Assembly: GCF_038051985.1 (NCBI RefSeq)
Contig: NZ_CP150291.1
Span: 248,001 to 312,000, forward strand
Source: Solibacillus sp. FSL H8-0523
GTDB taxonomy: Bacteria > Bacillota > Bacilli > Bacillales_A > Planococcaceae
Direction of reading: 5' to 3'
Length of the DNA stretch: 64,000 bases
This document shows positions 41,902-51,282 of the stretch, one piece after another. Below the pieces are notes generated by a model, which was given only the letters and a program-made list of their open reading frames with translations, was not told where the DNA came from and searched no databases. How positions within the stretch are numbered: the stretch's first letter is position 1; the number at the start of each line of letters is the position of its first letter. A program made the position numbers and the translations under genes.

Positions 41902-41930
41902 AACGAGAGGAAATCTAGTCCTCTCGTTTT
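41902..41930 (+). terminator. Terminator after the lysine-catabolism cluster
   Basis: AACGAGAGGA / TCCTCTCGTT followed by TTTT. Confidence 0.88.
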
Positions 41931-42035
41931 TCGATTTCAAAAAATATTTAATGTAAAATTAAAAATATTCTGTAACTTATTTTAGGTTGGCGAGTCTAAT
42001 TCAGTACAAAAAGGAATTCTAAGGGAGGGAAATGC

Positions 42036-44174
42036 ATGAAGAAGGATAAGATCATTGGCGTTGGTCTGGTGTTATCACTAATTGTAATAGTAGGCGTGTC
42101 GTCGCTGTTTTACTGGGCAAAGGATACGGTGTTTGCCAATGGGCTCGTGTTTGAAGGAGAGGGCTATACGATGCAATTCAATCAGGCACTTAAAGCGGAC
42201 AGTGTGACGAACGGGGCCATTACCGTAACGGATACAGCAGGCAAAGTCGTGCAAGCGAAATTAACATTGGATGCAAAAGTGTTAACGGTTGAAAATTTAA
42301 AGGCAGGGCAATACACGCTAACAGTGAAGAAAAACGCGTATGCAAAAGCACCGAAATTAAATCGGGAGCAAAAGATTCCGCTAGAAGTAATTCAAAAAGT
42401 AACGGCACTGAAAACAGAAGCCGATTTAAAGGCCTATTTTAAAGCGTATTTAGCAATAGAAAACACGCGCTTTAATAATGCTGGAGGGGTGAAAGAGGAG
42501 GAATCAGCAGATGTTGCAAGTGAGAGCAGCTCAGAAAATAAAGACAGCGCGAGTTCTCCGGGCTCTAGTCATTCTTCTACAAATAACCAAGTAGAAGGCA
42601 TTGAAGAAGGCGATATTACGATTACAGATGGGCGCTATATTTACACATTAGTAGATAATAAAATTATTATTGTAGATGCGAAGTCATTAAAGCTGGTGAA
42701 GCGTTTAGCGGTGGGCAAGGATATTTACCCAACGCACTTAATGAAGCATAATGATTTACTCATTGTCGGCTACACAACCTATATCCAAACGCAAAAAGAG
42801 CCGTATTACGATTCGAAATCCGTATCGAAAGTGGCATTTTATGATGTGAAAAATGCAGCGAATCCAACGTTAGTGCGCGAAGTTGGGCATGATGGAGATA
42901 TGAACAATATGCGTAAACTCGGCAACTATTTATATGTTGTTTCAAGTAAAACGCCAAATTACTGGATGCTGCGCGAAAATGCAGAAGTTGAATTACGTCC
43001 AGCAACGTATGACGGTGATGACGAGAAGCTGTTACCAGTTGATCAAATTCGCATGCTTCCACAAAGCAACGAGCCGAGCTATTTAATGGTATCAGCGATT
43101 GATGTCAGCAATGTGAAATCAAATGAATGGAAAACCGAAAGCTTTTTAGGTAGTAGCGGTCAAATGTATATGTCTGAACAGGCGATTTACATTGCATCAA
43201 GGAATGTTCATTTCTGGCCGGAAATCGGTATAGGAAGAGAAACGACAATGTCTTCATCAACGTCGACGCAGCGTGAAGATGAAACGACGATTTATAAAAT
43301 TGCGGTTGATAAAACTACGATCAACATGAGCGCACAAGGCAAGGTCAAAGGTTCCGTGTTAAACCAATTCTCGATGGATGAGCATAAGGGGTACATCCGC
43401 ATTGCTACAACAGAAGGGAATGCGTGGGGCACGGAGGCAAATTCGAAAAACCATCTCTTCATTTTAGATAAAAACTTAAAGCAGGTTGGTGCGGTGAACG
43501 ACCTGGCGCACGGTGAACGGATTTACTCGGCGCGTTTCATGGGCGACAAGGCGTATTTAGTGACGTTTAAGGAAACGGACCCGCTATTTGTCATTGATAC
43601 AAAAGATCCGAGAGCTCCAAAAGTGTTAGGGGAGCTAAAAATTCCGGGCTTCAGTAATTACTTGCATCCGATTGATGACAATCATTTACTAGGGATTGGT
43701 TACGATACTGAGGTGCGTATGCAAGAGGGTTCTAAGGAGCCTCTGGTGTTCACAAAGGGCATGAAGCTTAGTTTATTTGATGTAACGGACTTCAATAATC
43801 CGAAAGAACAGCAGGCCGTCATTATCGGTGGTCGCGGCACGTATTCACCAGTGCAATACGACCATAAGGCTTTGTTTAGAGATCCGCGCAACGATTACTA
43901 CGGTTTCCCGATTACCGTCTACGCTGAAACGGATGAGGAAGACCGTCTGAAATATGAGGGTACCGGTTCACAAATTTACAAAGTGACAGCGTCGGGCATT
44001 ACGCTTGTGGCAGATTTACTAGAGCCGGCACGACCAGGCGAGCAGTATGAGGATGCGTACAATGTGGTGCAGCGTCTGTTATATGTAGACGACGAGTTTT
44101 ACGCGGTATCTCGCTTGAAAGTGACAAGCTACGACGGCAAGACATTTAAAAAGCAGCAAATGCTAGGGTTTTAA
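42036..44174 (+). CDS. Membrane-anchored Ig-like / beta-propeller protein
   Basis: A 712-residue protein starting at ATG after AAGGGAGGG. Residues 7-27 form a signal-anchor. Residues 33-118 resemble the SbsA Ig-like module (GYTMQFNQALKADSVTNGAITVTD..., LKAGQYTLTVKKNAYAKAPKLN). A helical region and a disordered Ser/Glu/Asn linker (about 155-185) lead to a large C-terminal beta-propeller with repeated D.GRYIYTLVDNKIIIVDA, FYDVKNAANPTLVREVGHDG, FVIDTKDPRAPKVLGELKIPG and LSLFDVTDFNNPKE blades, the PF09826-type secreted propeller. Functions in this family are not known; it probably binds a ligand or protein at the cell surface. Well expressed unit with its own terminator. Confidence 0.85.
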   Translation: MKKDKIIGVGLVLSLIVIVGVSSLFYWAKDTVFANGLVFEGEGYTMQFNQALKADSVTNGAITVTDTAGKVVQAKLTLDAKVLTVENLKAGQYTLTVKKNAYAKAPKLNREQKIPLEVIQKVTALKTEADLKAYFKAYLAIENTRFNNAGGVKEEESADVASESSSENKDSASSPGSSHSSTNNQVEGIEEGDITITDGRYIYTLVDNKIIIVDAKSLKLVKRLAVGKDIYPTHLMKHNDLLIVGYTTYIQTQKEPYYDSKSVSKVAFYDVKNAANPTLVREVGHDGDMNNMRKLGNYLYVVSSKTPNYWMLRENAEVELRPATYDGDDEKLLPVDQIRMLPQSNEPSYLMVSAIDVSNVKSNEWKTESFLGSSGQMYMSEQAIYIASRNVHFWPEIGIGRETTMSSSTSTQREDETTIYKIAVDKTTINMSAQGKVKGSVLNQFSMDEHKGYIRIATTEGNAWGTEANSKNHLFILDKNLKQVGAVNDLAHGERIYSARFMGDKAYLVTFKETDPLFVIDTKDPRAPKVLGELKIPGFSNYLHPIDDNHLLGIGYDTEVRMQEGSKEPLVFTKGMKLSLFDVTDFNNPKEQQAVIIGGRGTYSPVQYDHKALFRDPRNDYYGFPITVYAETDEEDRLKYEGTGSQIYKVTASGITLVADLLEPARPGEQYEDAYNVVQRLLYVDDEFYAVSRLKVTSYDGKTFKKQQMLGF

Positions 44175-44181
44175 AAAGTGA

Positions 44182-44221
44182 AGTCTGTGTTAGAGGGAAA
44201 TGCTCTAGCACAGGCTTTTTT
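44182..44221 (+). terminator. Terminator after the beta-propeller gene
   Basis: AGTCTGTGTTAGAG / CTCTAGCACAGGCT followed by seven Ts. Confidence 0.9.
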
Positions 44222-44252
44222 TCTGCGTCTAGACTATCGCGTCTCGGATGAT

Positions 44253-44277
44253 TCTTAAGAATTTCTTCATATTTGTC
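44253..44277 (+). promoter_or_regulatory. Dyad element shared with the 31061 regulator promoter
   Basis: TCTTAAGAATTTCTTCA (44253-44269), identical over 17 bases to 30971-30987; similarity continues as ATTTGTC against ATTTCTC. It is 66 bases before the ABC gene start. The common part is a dyad-like CTTAAGAA-T-TTCTTCA suited to an OmpR-family dimer. Confidence 0.6.
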
Positions 44278-44334
44278 CTCCCAAAAAATTAAGATTTATC
44301 CGTTACACTTACGTTATAAGGGAGTGTTTGAGCG

Positions 44335-45033
44335 ATGATTGAAGTAAAAAATATACAGCATACGTTTTTAATCGGTAAAAAAGGTAAGGAAAAGCACGTA
44401 CCGGTACTGCGTAATGTATCGTTTGATATTGCACAAGGTGAAATTATGGCGGTTGTCGGAAAAAGTGGTTCGGGTAAATCGACACTACTGCAAATTTTAG
44501 CCGGGTTTATGAAGCCAGAGTTCGGCTCGGTTTGTGTCAATGGACAGGAAACCGCGGCGTTTACGGAAACAGAGAGCGCAGCGTTTCGTTTGAAAAATTT
44601 CGGATTTATTTTTCAAAACTTTCAACTGATGCCCAGCTTAACGGCATTCGAAAACATTGAGCTACCGCTGAAATTACAAGGTCTAAGCCCGGTAATTCGT
44701 AAAAGTCGTGTTGAGGAAATTATGGCACGCGTTGGTTTAGTTGAGGTGAGTGACCACTTTCCAAATGAATTATCCGGTGGGCAGCAACAACGTGTGAGTA
44801 TTGCGCGTGCACTTGTCACAAAGGCACCAATTTTACTTGCCGATGAGCCGACAGGGAGCTTGGACTCAGAAACCGAGCAAGAAATTTTAGCGCTGATTAA
44901 GCAGCTAAACGAGGAATTTAACTTAACGTTTATTATTATCACGCATGACGAGGAAGTCGCGCAAATTGCGGACAACCGTTACCGCATGCATGACGGGGAA
45001 TTAGTGAAAGAAGGTGCAACATATGCGATTTAG
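44335..45033 (+). CDS. ABC transporter ATP-binding protein, MacB/LolD type
   Basis: A 232-residue ATPase. Walker A GKSGSGKST near residue 43, Q-loop FQNFQLMPSLTAFENIELPL, signature LSGGQQQR, Walker B ILLADEPTGSLDSE and the H-loop ITHDEE are all complete. The Q-loop and Phe-rich region match MacB/LolD/BceA-like ATPases that power mechanotransmission or peptide/lipid extrusion with FtsX-type permeases. Its 3' end overlaps the permease start, so the two form an operon. The dyad in the promoter is shared with the two-component system at 31061. Confidence 0.93.
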   Translation: MIEVKNIQHTFLIGKKGKEKHVPVLRNVSFDIAQGEIMAVVGKSGSGKSTLLQILAGFMKPEFGSVCVNGQETAAFTETESAAFRLKNFGFIFQNFQLMPSLTAFENIELPLKLQGLSPVIRKSRVEEIMARVGLVEVSDHFPNELSGGQQQRVSIARALVTKAPILLADEPTGSLDSETEQEILALIKQLNEEFNLTFIIITHDEEVAQIADNRYRMHDGELVKEGATYAI

Positions 45034-46339
45034 TGACCAAATTGATTTTGTCATGCAGCATATTAAGAAAAATAAATTACGCGTCTTTATGACCGTATTA
45101 GCCGCAACGATGGGCTGTGCTTTTTTAATCGTGCTCGCATCGGTAGGCTTCGGGTTACAGCAATCGGTGGAAGAGGATATTTTATCGAATGATAGCGTGA
45201 CAAAAATTGAAGTACAAAGCAGTCAAGCGCAGTTTACGGCTGAAGAAGTGGCAGAAATTCAAGCGGTCGAGCATGTACAAACCGTGTTGAAAATAACAAA
45301 CGTCAATGCAGAGGCACAGAGCTATTTTGAAGATCGTGAGACACAAAGCAATTTATATGTAACCAATTTTAACGATCTAGAAAAGGTGGCAGATGACCTA
45401 TCATCGGGGACGTATCCAACAGCGGCAAATGAAATTATTGTAGGTTATCATTTCGCACAGACGCTACTAAACGATGCGGATTTAAAAGCGATTGAAGAAA
45501 AATCGAAGGCAGCACAAGCAAATGGCGATTATTATGATGGCGAGGACGAAGGCTATAAAGAATCGCTCATCGGCAAAGAAATAGAAGTGGCTTTCCGTTC
45601 TTATGAGGACATGTCTATAGAAACAGCGCGTCAAACGTTCAAGATTGTTGGCGTGTTAGCGAAGCCTGCGTATGAGTGGGCAATTGATAATAAAATTTAC
45701 GCGGCAGATACAGTGGCCCCAGCGCTTGAGGAAATGTTCGTGGCAACATTCCCAAATCAGCAGGAAGAAATATTTTTTGACCGTTTTGAGATTTACGCAA
45801 AAAGTTTAGAATATGTAAAACCGATTTTAGAGGAATTACGTGATAAAGGCTACGGCGTGTTCTCGGTAACCGAACAGCTAGAAGAGTTAAATGTATTTTT
45901 CTTAGTGTTAAAAGCAGGGCTGATTTTTGTGGGAACGATTGCCGTGTTAATTGCGTCAATTGGGATTTTCAACACGATGACGATGGCGGTAACCGAGCGT
46001 ACGCGTGAAATCGGCGTCTTAAAAGCAATTGGTGCGAGCCCGAAATTAATTCAGCGACTATTCTTAATGGAAAGTACGTTCATTGGGGTTGTGGGAACGG
46101 CGATTGCGGTTGCGATTTCCTATGCGGTGAGCATTACCTCAAATGCGCTGCTACCTGTTATATTAGAGGCAACGACGGGGGAAGAGAGCTTTAATAACAT
46201 TCAGTTTTCAGCAATCCCTTGGCAGCTTGTTGTTATTGCGGCAGTCATTAGTATTGGTGTTGCAGTAATTTCAGGCGTGCGACCAGCACGTAAAGCGACG
46301 AAAATTGAAGTGATGCAGGCATTACGCCAAGAGGCATAA
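45023..46339 (+). CDS. ABC transporter permease, MacB/FtsX type
   Basis: Start at ATG 45023 after AAGGTG, overlapping the ATPase gene by 11 bases. The 438-residue protein has one N-terminal span (about residues 20-42), a long external MacB-periplasmic-core-type domain (45-290) and three C-terminal spans, the FtsX layout. The ERTREIGVLKAIGASPKLIQRLFLMESTFIGVVGT segment is the conserved coupling helix region, and the end SGVRPARKATKIEVMQALR is the family signature. Substrates in Firmicutes include antimicrobial peptides, lipoproteins or haem. It is longer than haem exporter HrtB and so probably not that protein. Confidence 0.9.
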   Translation: MRFSDQIDFVMQHIKKNKLRVFMTVLAATMGCAFLIVLASVGFGLQQSVEEDILSNDSVTKIEVQSSQAQFTAEEVAEIQAVEHVQTVLKITNVNAEAQSYFEDRETQSNLYVTNFNDLEKVADDLSSGTYPTAANEIIVGYHFAQTLLNDADLKAIEEKSKAAQANGDYYDGEDEGYKESLIGKEIEVAFRSYEDMSIETARQTFKIVGVLAKPAYEWAIDNKIYAADTVAPALEEMFVATFPNQQEEIFFDRFEIYAKSLEYVKPILEELRDKGYGVFSVTEQLEELNVFFLVLKAGLIFVGTIAVLIASIGIFNTMTMAVTERTREIGVLKAIGASPKLIQRLFLMESTFIGVVGTAIAVAISYAVSITSNALLPVILEATTGEESFNNIQFSAIPWQLVVIAAVISIGVAVISGVRPARKATKIEVMQALRQEA

Positions 46340-46344
46340 ACGAG

Positions 46345-46372
46345 AAACACGGCTTTTTACAGCCGTGTTTTT
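46345..46372. terminator. Convergent terminator
   Basis: AAACACGGCT / AGCCGTGTTT followed by TTT; shared by the ABC permease gene and pxpC. Confidence 0.88.
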
Positions 46373-47301
46373 TAGTGTTTTAATAAAGTCTCGAGTAAGC
46401 GTACTTGCTGTTCAAGCTTGATGAATGCTTGCTCGGCTTGCGGTAAGGTGACGAGTTCAAAGGTAATGGTGTGCTTTGGTCCAAGCTGTGCGAGGCGTGG
46501 TAAATCAGCTGCAATGACTTGTGCAATTTTTTTGTAGCCGCCTGTTGTTTGGTGATCCGCCATTAATAGGATGGGCTGCCCAGTTGAAGGGACTTGGATT
46601 GTACCGAATGTGACCGCCTCCGATAAAAGCTGAACTGAGTCAGTTGTTTCAAGCGGGACTTCGCCGTCTAAGCGGTAGCCCATGCGGTCGGCTTCGAGTG
46701 AAATAGTGTAAGGTTGGTGTAAAAAATACTGCTGTGCGAGTGCTGTAAAGTGATGCCACTCGGTTCCTTTTAAAATGCGAATGGGGCGCGGTTCATAAAA
46801 GTTTTCGGTATAAATCTGCGTTGTTTTGAATCGGCGCATAGTTGGTTCATAAGGGATTTCATCGCGCGTCTGTAACGCACGTCCATGAAATCCTCCAAAG
46901 CCCGCTTTTAGATAGGTGCTCGTGCTGTTTAAAATTGGTTCAATCGAAAAGCCACCTGCAATGCATAAATAGCTGCGTGTCCCGCTGGTGATAGGACCGC
47001 ATGTGAGCCGGTCATTCGCTTTTAGAGCAATGGCTTGATTCATCTTTAGGACGTTTCCGTTTACGGCTGCGTGCATCTTTCCGCCTGTCAGTGCGATCGT
47101 TGTTGGCTTTGTAAAAAGAAACTCACCGCCGATTAGCGTCATTTCAAGTGCGGGTTTGTTTGTTTGATGAAGTAATGCGTTACCAAGGCGATAGGCAACT
47201 GTATCCATCGCACCGCTTTTGATAATGCCGTGTGCTTGGTAGCCGGTGCGCCCTAAATCTTGAATCATTGAAAAGACGCCTGGTTTTATAACGTTTAGCA
47301 T
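46372..47301 (-). CDS. pxpC: 5-oxoprolinase subunit C (KipA-like)
   Basis: A 309-residue protein of the biotin-dependent carboxyltransferase-like family. It opens [32 protein letters not shown], the diagnostic start of PxpC/KipA, and contains YLCIAGG, FGGFHGRALQ.RDEI, DRMGYRLDG and LMADHQTTGGYKKIAQV. With PxpA and PxpB it forms the ATP-dependent 5-oxoprolinase that opens pyroglutamate to glutamate. The start overlaps the end of pxpB by 7 bases; the ribosome site GGAGGAAGG is inside pxpB. Confidence 0.92.
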   Translation of the reverse strand: MLNVIKPGVFSMIQDLGRTGYQAHGIIKSGAMDTVAYRLGNALLHQTNKPALEMTLIGGEFLFTKPTTIALTGGKMHAAVNGNVLKMNQAIALKANDRLTCGPITSGTRSYLCIAGGFSIEPILNSTSTYLKAGFGGFHGRALQTRDEIPYEPTMRRFKTTQIYTENFYEPRPIRILKGTEWHHFTALAQQYFLHQPYTISLEADRMGYRLDGEVPLETTDSVQLLSEAVTFGTIQVPSTGQPILLMADHQTTGGYKKIAQVIAADLPRLAQLGPKHTITFELVTLPQAEQAFIKLEQQVRLLETLLKH

Positions 47302-47990
47302 GAACCTTCCTCCTTTACCGCTACAAAGCGTACGAGATCGCCTGCTTGTAATAAGGTTGGTGGGTTGTTGTGAAGTGAAAATAGTGGCGTCAGCGTGCGT
47401 CCGATAATTTGCCAGCCGCCTGGTGTAGCGAATGGGTAAATACCGGTTTGTTCACCGCCAATGCCGACTGAACCGGCAGCAATCTCAAGGCGAGGTGTGG
47501 CGCGGCGCGGGGTGATGAGGCGTGCATCAAGTCCGCCCAAGTACGGAAAACCAGGCGCAAAGCCGAGCATATACACAAGATAATCACGAGAGGTGTGGAT
47601 TCGGATTACTTCGTCGATTGTCAGCTTGTTGTAGTCAGCCACTTCTTGTAAATCAGGACCGTATTCCCCGCCGTAAAACACAGGGATTTCAATGATGCGG
47701 CGTGTTGTGTTAGTGGGCGTTAGCTGATTTTTTAACAGCTGTTCAATATAGTTTTGAACCCGTTTCGCAATGGTATCAGCTACTGGTAAGTGCTTGAACA
47801 CACTAAATGGATCATAGTACACGCAAAAATTCGTATAGCTTGGCACAATTTCAATGAGTCCGGGAAAGGGCTGTTGCTGTAGTATGGTTACGGCGTGTTG
47901 AATTTGTTGTTGGGTTTGTTCGTTGATGGAGGAACCGAACTCGACAAAAAGTGCCTGTTCGCTGAGTTGTTTAAATTGGATAGCGGGCAT
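47295..47990 (-). CDS. pxpB: 5-oxoprolinase subunit B (KipI-like)
   Basis: A 231-residue protein. The N-terminal part has the family QALFVEFG and [20 protein letters not shown] motifs; the C-terminal cyclophilin-like part has [36 protein letters not shown] and [27 protein letters not shown]. In Bacillus subtilis the homologue KipI inhibits the sporulation kinase KinA, but the conserved enzymatic role is as a subunit of 5-oxoprolinase. ATG start after GAGGTG, divergent from pxpA with an 87-base gap. Confidence 0.92.
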   Translation of the reverse strand: MPAIQFKQLSEQALFVEFGSSINEQTQQQIQHAVTILQQQPFPGLIEIVPSYTNFCVYYDPFSVFKHLPVADTIAKRVQNYIEQLLKNQLTPTNTTRRIIEIPVFYGGEYGPDLQEVADYNKLTIDEVIRIHTSRDYLVYMLGFAPGFPYLGGLDARLITPRRATPRLEIAAGSVGIGGEQTGIYPFATPGGWQIIGRTLTPLFSLHNNPPTLLQAGDLVRFVAVKEEGSC

Positions 47991-48077
47991 TCAGTTCACC
48001 TCGTTATTGGAATCGTTGTCGTTGTATGGCATGATAATAGCATAGTTATTGGAAAATTCCAAAAGGTGGCGAATTGG

Positions 48078-48836
48078 TTGGTGAAGGTCGATATCAATTG
48101 TGATTTAGGGGAAAGCTTTGGGCGTTACCGCTTAGGGGAACAGGAGGAAATGTTGCGCTATATTACGAGTGCCAATATTGCATGTGGCTTTCATGCAGGG
48201 GATCCCACGGTGATGCGTGAAACTGTGGCGCTTGCGATCAAGTACGGGGTACAAATCGGTGCACACCCAGGACTACCAGATTTAAATGGCTTTGGGCGTA
48301 GAGAAATGAGTATTTCTACACAAGAAGCATATGATTTGGTCGTCTATCAAATTGGGGCGCTACAAGGATTTCTAACAACAAAGGGTGTGACGATGCAGCA
48401 TGTGAAACCACACGGCGCCTTGTATAATATGGCGGCAAGAAATCGCGAACTTGCGGAAGCCATTGCACAAGCGGTGTATGATGTATCACCTGAGTTGATT
48501 TTATTTGGTCTGGCGTCGAGTGAATCGACAAAAGCAGCAGAGCGACTTGGCTTACAAACGGTGCATGAGGTATTCGCGGATCGTACTTATCAGGCAAGCG
48601 GTGCATTAACGGCGCGCAGTGAAGCGAATGCACTTATTACCGATGAAGCACAGGCCATCGCGCAAATTGTGGAGATGGTAAAAGAAGGTACGGTGACATC
48701 GGTACAGCAAACGAAGGTCGCTTTAAGGGCGGATAGTATTTGTGTGCATGGTGACGGCGTACACGCAGTAGCATTTGCGAGGTTAGCGCGTCGTGAGCTA
48801 GAGGAGCAAGGGATTCAGGTGCAGGCGTTTAGATGA
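48078..48836 (+). CDS. pxpA: 5-oxoprolinase subunit A (LamB/YcsF family)
   Basis: About 252 residues starting with [19 protein letters not shown], the diagnostic opening of YcsF/PxpA with acidic metal-type residues. Also present: [49 protein letters not shown] and [12 protein letters not shown]. It acts with PxpB and PxpC on 5-oxoproline. The start is TTG 48078 or GTG 48081, 8 or 11 bases after AAAGGTGG; the frame extending upstream to 47895 is antisense to pxpB and not coding. Divergent placement from pxpBC means the subunits must be balanced by two promoters in the 87-base gap. Confidence 0.92.
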   Translation: MVKVDINCDLGESFGRYRLGEQEEMLRYITSANIACGFHAGDPTVMRETVALAIKYGVQIGAHPGLPDLNGFGRREMSISTQEAYDLVVYQIGALQGFLTTKGVTMQHVKPHGALYNMAARNRELAEAIAQAVYDVSPELILFGLASSESTKAAERLGLQTVHEVFADRTYQASGALTARSEANALITDEAQAIAQIVEMVKEGTVTSVQQTKVALRADSICVHGDGVHAVAFARLARRELEEQGIQVQAFR

Positions 48837-48905
48837 AGGTGGTAACTAATTTTATGAAAATCATACGTTTGATCATAGGGATTTTAATATATTGGGAGGA
48901 AGCTA

Positions 48906-49334
48906 ATGAAATTTGTTATTAAGCCATATGAAAGTGTTGGTCCTATTAAACTAGGAATGACAAAGGAAGGCATAAGGCGTGTTATGCCAGAGGAGCCAGA
49001 GGACGATCATTATTTTCGAGGGCCTTATACAGATCACTTTGTGCAAATGAGTTTCTTCGCTTATTACACAGGAGAAGACGGCGTATGTGAGGCTATCGAG
49101 TTTAGTGATCCTTCTATAGCGATATTGGAAGGAAAGCCAATAAACGAGGTGCCATTTATAGAAGCTAAGAATTGGTTAGAAAAATTTGATCCTGAATTAA
49201 AGGAAGAAAGATTCGAGGGTGTTACATCTAATAAACTTGGTGTGGGATTATATGCACCAAATTATTATGACGATGAAGATCCTACTATTCCTGTAGAAGC
49301 AGTAATAGTTTTTAGAAAGGGATACTACGACTAA
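48906..49334 (+). CDS. Unknown protein, 142 residues
   Basis: ATG start after GGGAGG. A soluble acidic protein with an N-terminal KPYESVGPIKLGMTKEGIRRVM motif and a C-terminal tail rich in Asp/Tyr/Pro (APNYYDDEDPTIPVEAV). The VGPIKLGMTK turn resembles that of small proteins encoded with secreted toxins as immunity factors, but no toxin gene is adjacent, so this is only a comparison. No enzymatic motif, signal or membrane segment. It is followed by a hairpin terminator. Confidence 0.72.
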   Translation: MKFVIKPYESVGPIKLGMTKEGIRRVMPEEPEDDHYFRGPYTDHFVQMSFFAYYTGEDGVCEAIEFSDPSIAILEGKPINEVPFIEAKNWLEKFDPELKEERFEGVTSNKLGVGLYAPNYYDDEDPTIPVEAVIVFRKGYYD

Positions 49335-49399
49335 TCTAAAATCAAAACGAAATAAAAATTTGTTGAATAGAGTGTAGAATAGGCAACTTCTACTTTATA

Positions 49400-49442
49400 A
49401 AGGAGCACCATCATCATTTTACACATTGTTGACGGCGCTCCT
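49400..49442. terminator. Convergent hairpin terminator
   Basis: AGGAGCACC...GGCGCTCCT with extra TCA/TGA pairing inside; between the unknown gene and the minus-strand serine hydrolase gene. Confidence 0.65.
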
Positions 49443-49453
49443 TATACTACCTC

Positions 49454-50473
49454 TTACTTTATCATGCTTTCTTGAAGCACTTTGAAAATATCAAATGCAC
49501 CTTCTGACTGATTTACACAAACGACTGAAATACTAGATTGTAATGGATAATAGGCTGAGTGAAAACTAACGCCTGGATCATATCCCATTACGTGATATTT
49601 TGAAATCACTTCATTTTTTTTATCAATCCAAACCCCATACCCATAAAATCGATCATAATGCTCATCCATATTAATATATGGTGTTAGCAATTGCTGCGTC
49701 ATACGCTCATTTAATAGCTTATAGCTTATTAACGCCTCCCATAAACGACTTATGTCATCGACAGTTGTGAAAGCACCACCATCTGCTCCACCTTTAACCG
49801 GAACGGAATAAATATTCGATTTCCAGCTACCATCTTCCAAATCAATATAGCCTAAAGCTGTATTTTTCGGTAAGGCATCCAATTCGAAATAGCCACTCTC
49901 CTGCATATTCGCTTTTTGAAAAACATTTTGTCTAACATAGTCTTCAAATGTCATCTCGCTAATCTTCTCGATGATAAGACCTAGCAATATATAGCCTGCA
50001 TTATTATAATGAAACCTTTCGCCGACAGCTAGCTTCATCGGATGATTTTGGAATAGTGGTAAAAAATCACTTAAGTTACGCATTAAATACATTGGCTGTG
50101 CAATCCATAATTCCTCAAAGTCATCCATTACTTCTTCATCAAAATAATCTGGTATCCCAGATGTGTGCGTTAATAAATGATGGATTGTAATGGCTTGATC
50201 GAAATGTGGCAACTCAATCGTTAGACAATCTTGCAGCTTCGTATTAAATCTTAATTTACCCTGTTCTACGAGTTGGCATATTGCAATGGCTGTGAACAAT
50301 TTACATCCTGATGCAATGCCAAAACGCGTATTCATTTGAATTAGTCGCTGCTCTGCCCGGTTCGCATAGCCGTTGCAGCCCTCTAATACTAAACTCTTTT
50401 CCTTATAAAGGAATGCTCCTGATAATTCATTTTCTTTCATTAAGTTGTTGATTTTCTCTTTAACCATTTGCAT
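49454..50473 (-). CDS. Beta-lactamase-family (class C type) serine hydrolase
   Basis: A 339-residue protein of the penicillin-binding/class C beta-lactamase fold. The nucleophile motif is SGCK in FGIASGCKLFTAIAI (Ser-x-x-Lys), the second motif is YNN in FHYNNAGYILLG, and HTSG lies in between. No signal peptide is visible (MQMVKEKINNLMKENELSGAFLYKEKS), so it appears cytoplasmic, unlike true beta-lactamases. Such proteins are often esterases or D-amino acid-type peptidases, and beta-lactam resistance should not be assumed. Single-gene unit. Confidence 0.82.
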   Translation of the reverse strand: MQMVKEKINNLMKENELSGAFLYKEKSLVLEGCNGYANRAEQRLIQMNTRFGIASGCKLFTAIAICQLVEQGKLRFNTKLQDCLTIELPHFDQAITIHHLLTHTSGIPDYFDEEVMDDFEELWIAQPMYLMRNLSDFLPLFQNHPMKLAVGERFHYNNAGYILLGLIIEKISEMTFEDYVRQNVFQKANMQESGYFELDALPKNTALGYIDLEDGSWKSNIYSVPVKGGADGGAFTTVDDISRLWEALISYKLLNERMTQQLLTPYINMDEHYDRFYGYGVWIDKKNEVISKYHVMGYDPGVSFHSAYYPLQSSISVVCVNQSEGAFDIFKVLQESMIK

Positions 50474-50649
50474 TTTTATCTTATTTCCTCTCTCATTTGT
50501 TTTTAAGATAAAAACTGGTTCACAAATATTTTCTGATTAATTTTCAGAATAACAAAACTTGGCTATATTAGTATAGCACCTTCGAAGATAACTGAAAATA
50601 CTGATTTTTAAACCTAGACGATGTATGATGAATATTATGATGGAGCGTG

Positions 50650-51240
50650 ATGAAATTGAAAAAAGTTAGTTTAATTTTGTCTTTTATGTTTTTAATGGTC
50701 GTTTTATTTGGCTGCCAACAAAACAAGGATGATCAGGTTGATAATACGCCGTCTACTACCGGAAGTTTAGAAACAAAAGCGGAGGTCACTGAAGGAGAAT
50801 TTGTTTATCGACTTGTAACGGAAAAAGCAGAGTACCGTGAAAATGAACCTGTAAAAGTTTATGCGGAACTAGAATATATCGGGAATCAAGAAGAAATTAC
50901 AATAGCTCATGCAGCTTCGCCATTCCATTTCCCAATGGTTGAGACTACACGAAATTATGAAATTTTTTACAGTATGGACCAGCCTTCAATAGCGACGAAA
51001 CTAATTAAAGGAGAACCACTCCATCAGGAATATAGGGCTGGTGGGGGATATGGTTCACAGGATAAAAAAGAATATATCGAATTTATGAAGCACATTATGA
51101 ATCAGGAATTTCCAAAGGGGCATTATGTTGTAAATGGCTTTGCAGACTTTGCTGTTATAGCTAATGAGGGAACTAAACAAAAGAAAAACTTTACAATAAA
51201 AGCACAGGTTGAATTTAGGGTAAATAAGAGTGGCGAATGA
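50650..51240 (+). CDS. Unknown lipoprotein, 196 residues
   Basis: Start at ATG 50650; a GTG just before it is also possible. The signal sequence KKVSLILSFMFLMVVLFGC carries a lipobox with Cys near residue 23. The mature part has an Asn/Asp/Gln-rich linker and then a beta-sandwich-like domain (GEFVYRLVTEKAEYRENEPVKVYAELEYIGNQEEITIAHAASPFHFPMVE), similar to the intracellular proteinase-inhibitor or FixH/CopC-type immunoglobulin fold of Bacillus surface lipoproteins, ending in a FTIKAQVEFRV strand. I do not recognise a specific function. A terminator follows. Confidence 0.75.
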   Translation: MKLKKVSLILSFMFLMVVLFGCQQNKDDQVDNTPSTTGSLETKAEVTEGEFVYRLVTEKAEYRENEPVKVYAELEYIGNQEEITIAHAASPFHFPMVETTRNYEIFYSMDQPSIATKLIKGEPLHQEYRAGGGYGSQDKKEYIEFMKHIMNQEFPKGHYVVNGFADFAVIANEGTKQKKNFTIKAQVEFRVNKSGE

Positions 51241-51282
51241 AAAAGTACATAAAATCTAATGTAAAACATTGTTAGATCAACA

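Noticed and set aside
44225-44249. Possible further copy of repeat A
   Set aside because: Only a GCGTCTAGACTATCGCG fragment remains, without the right arm; too short to count.
44335-46339. ABC pair as HrtAB, the expected partner of the HssRS-like system
   Set aside because: The permease is about 90 residues longer than HrtB with a MacB-type outer domain, and its promoter shares a dyad with the other two-component system. Only one HssR-like half site (CTTCATATT) is nearby.
48840-48925. Short 23-codon frame before the 48906 gene
   Set aside because: No ribosome site, overlaps the next gene start, and composition is not distinctive.
49454-50473. Beta-lactam resistance gene
   Set aside because: It has the class C fold motifs but no signal peptide; resistance cannot be claimed from this.
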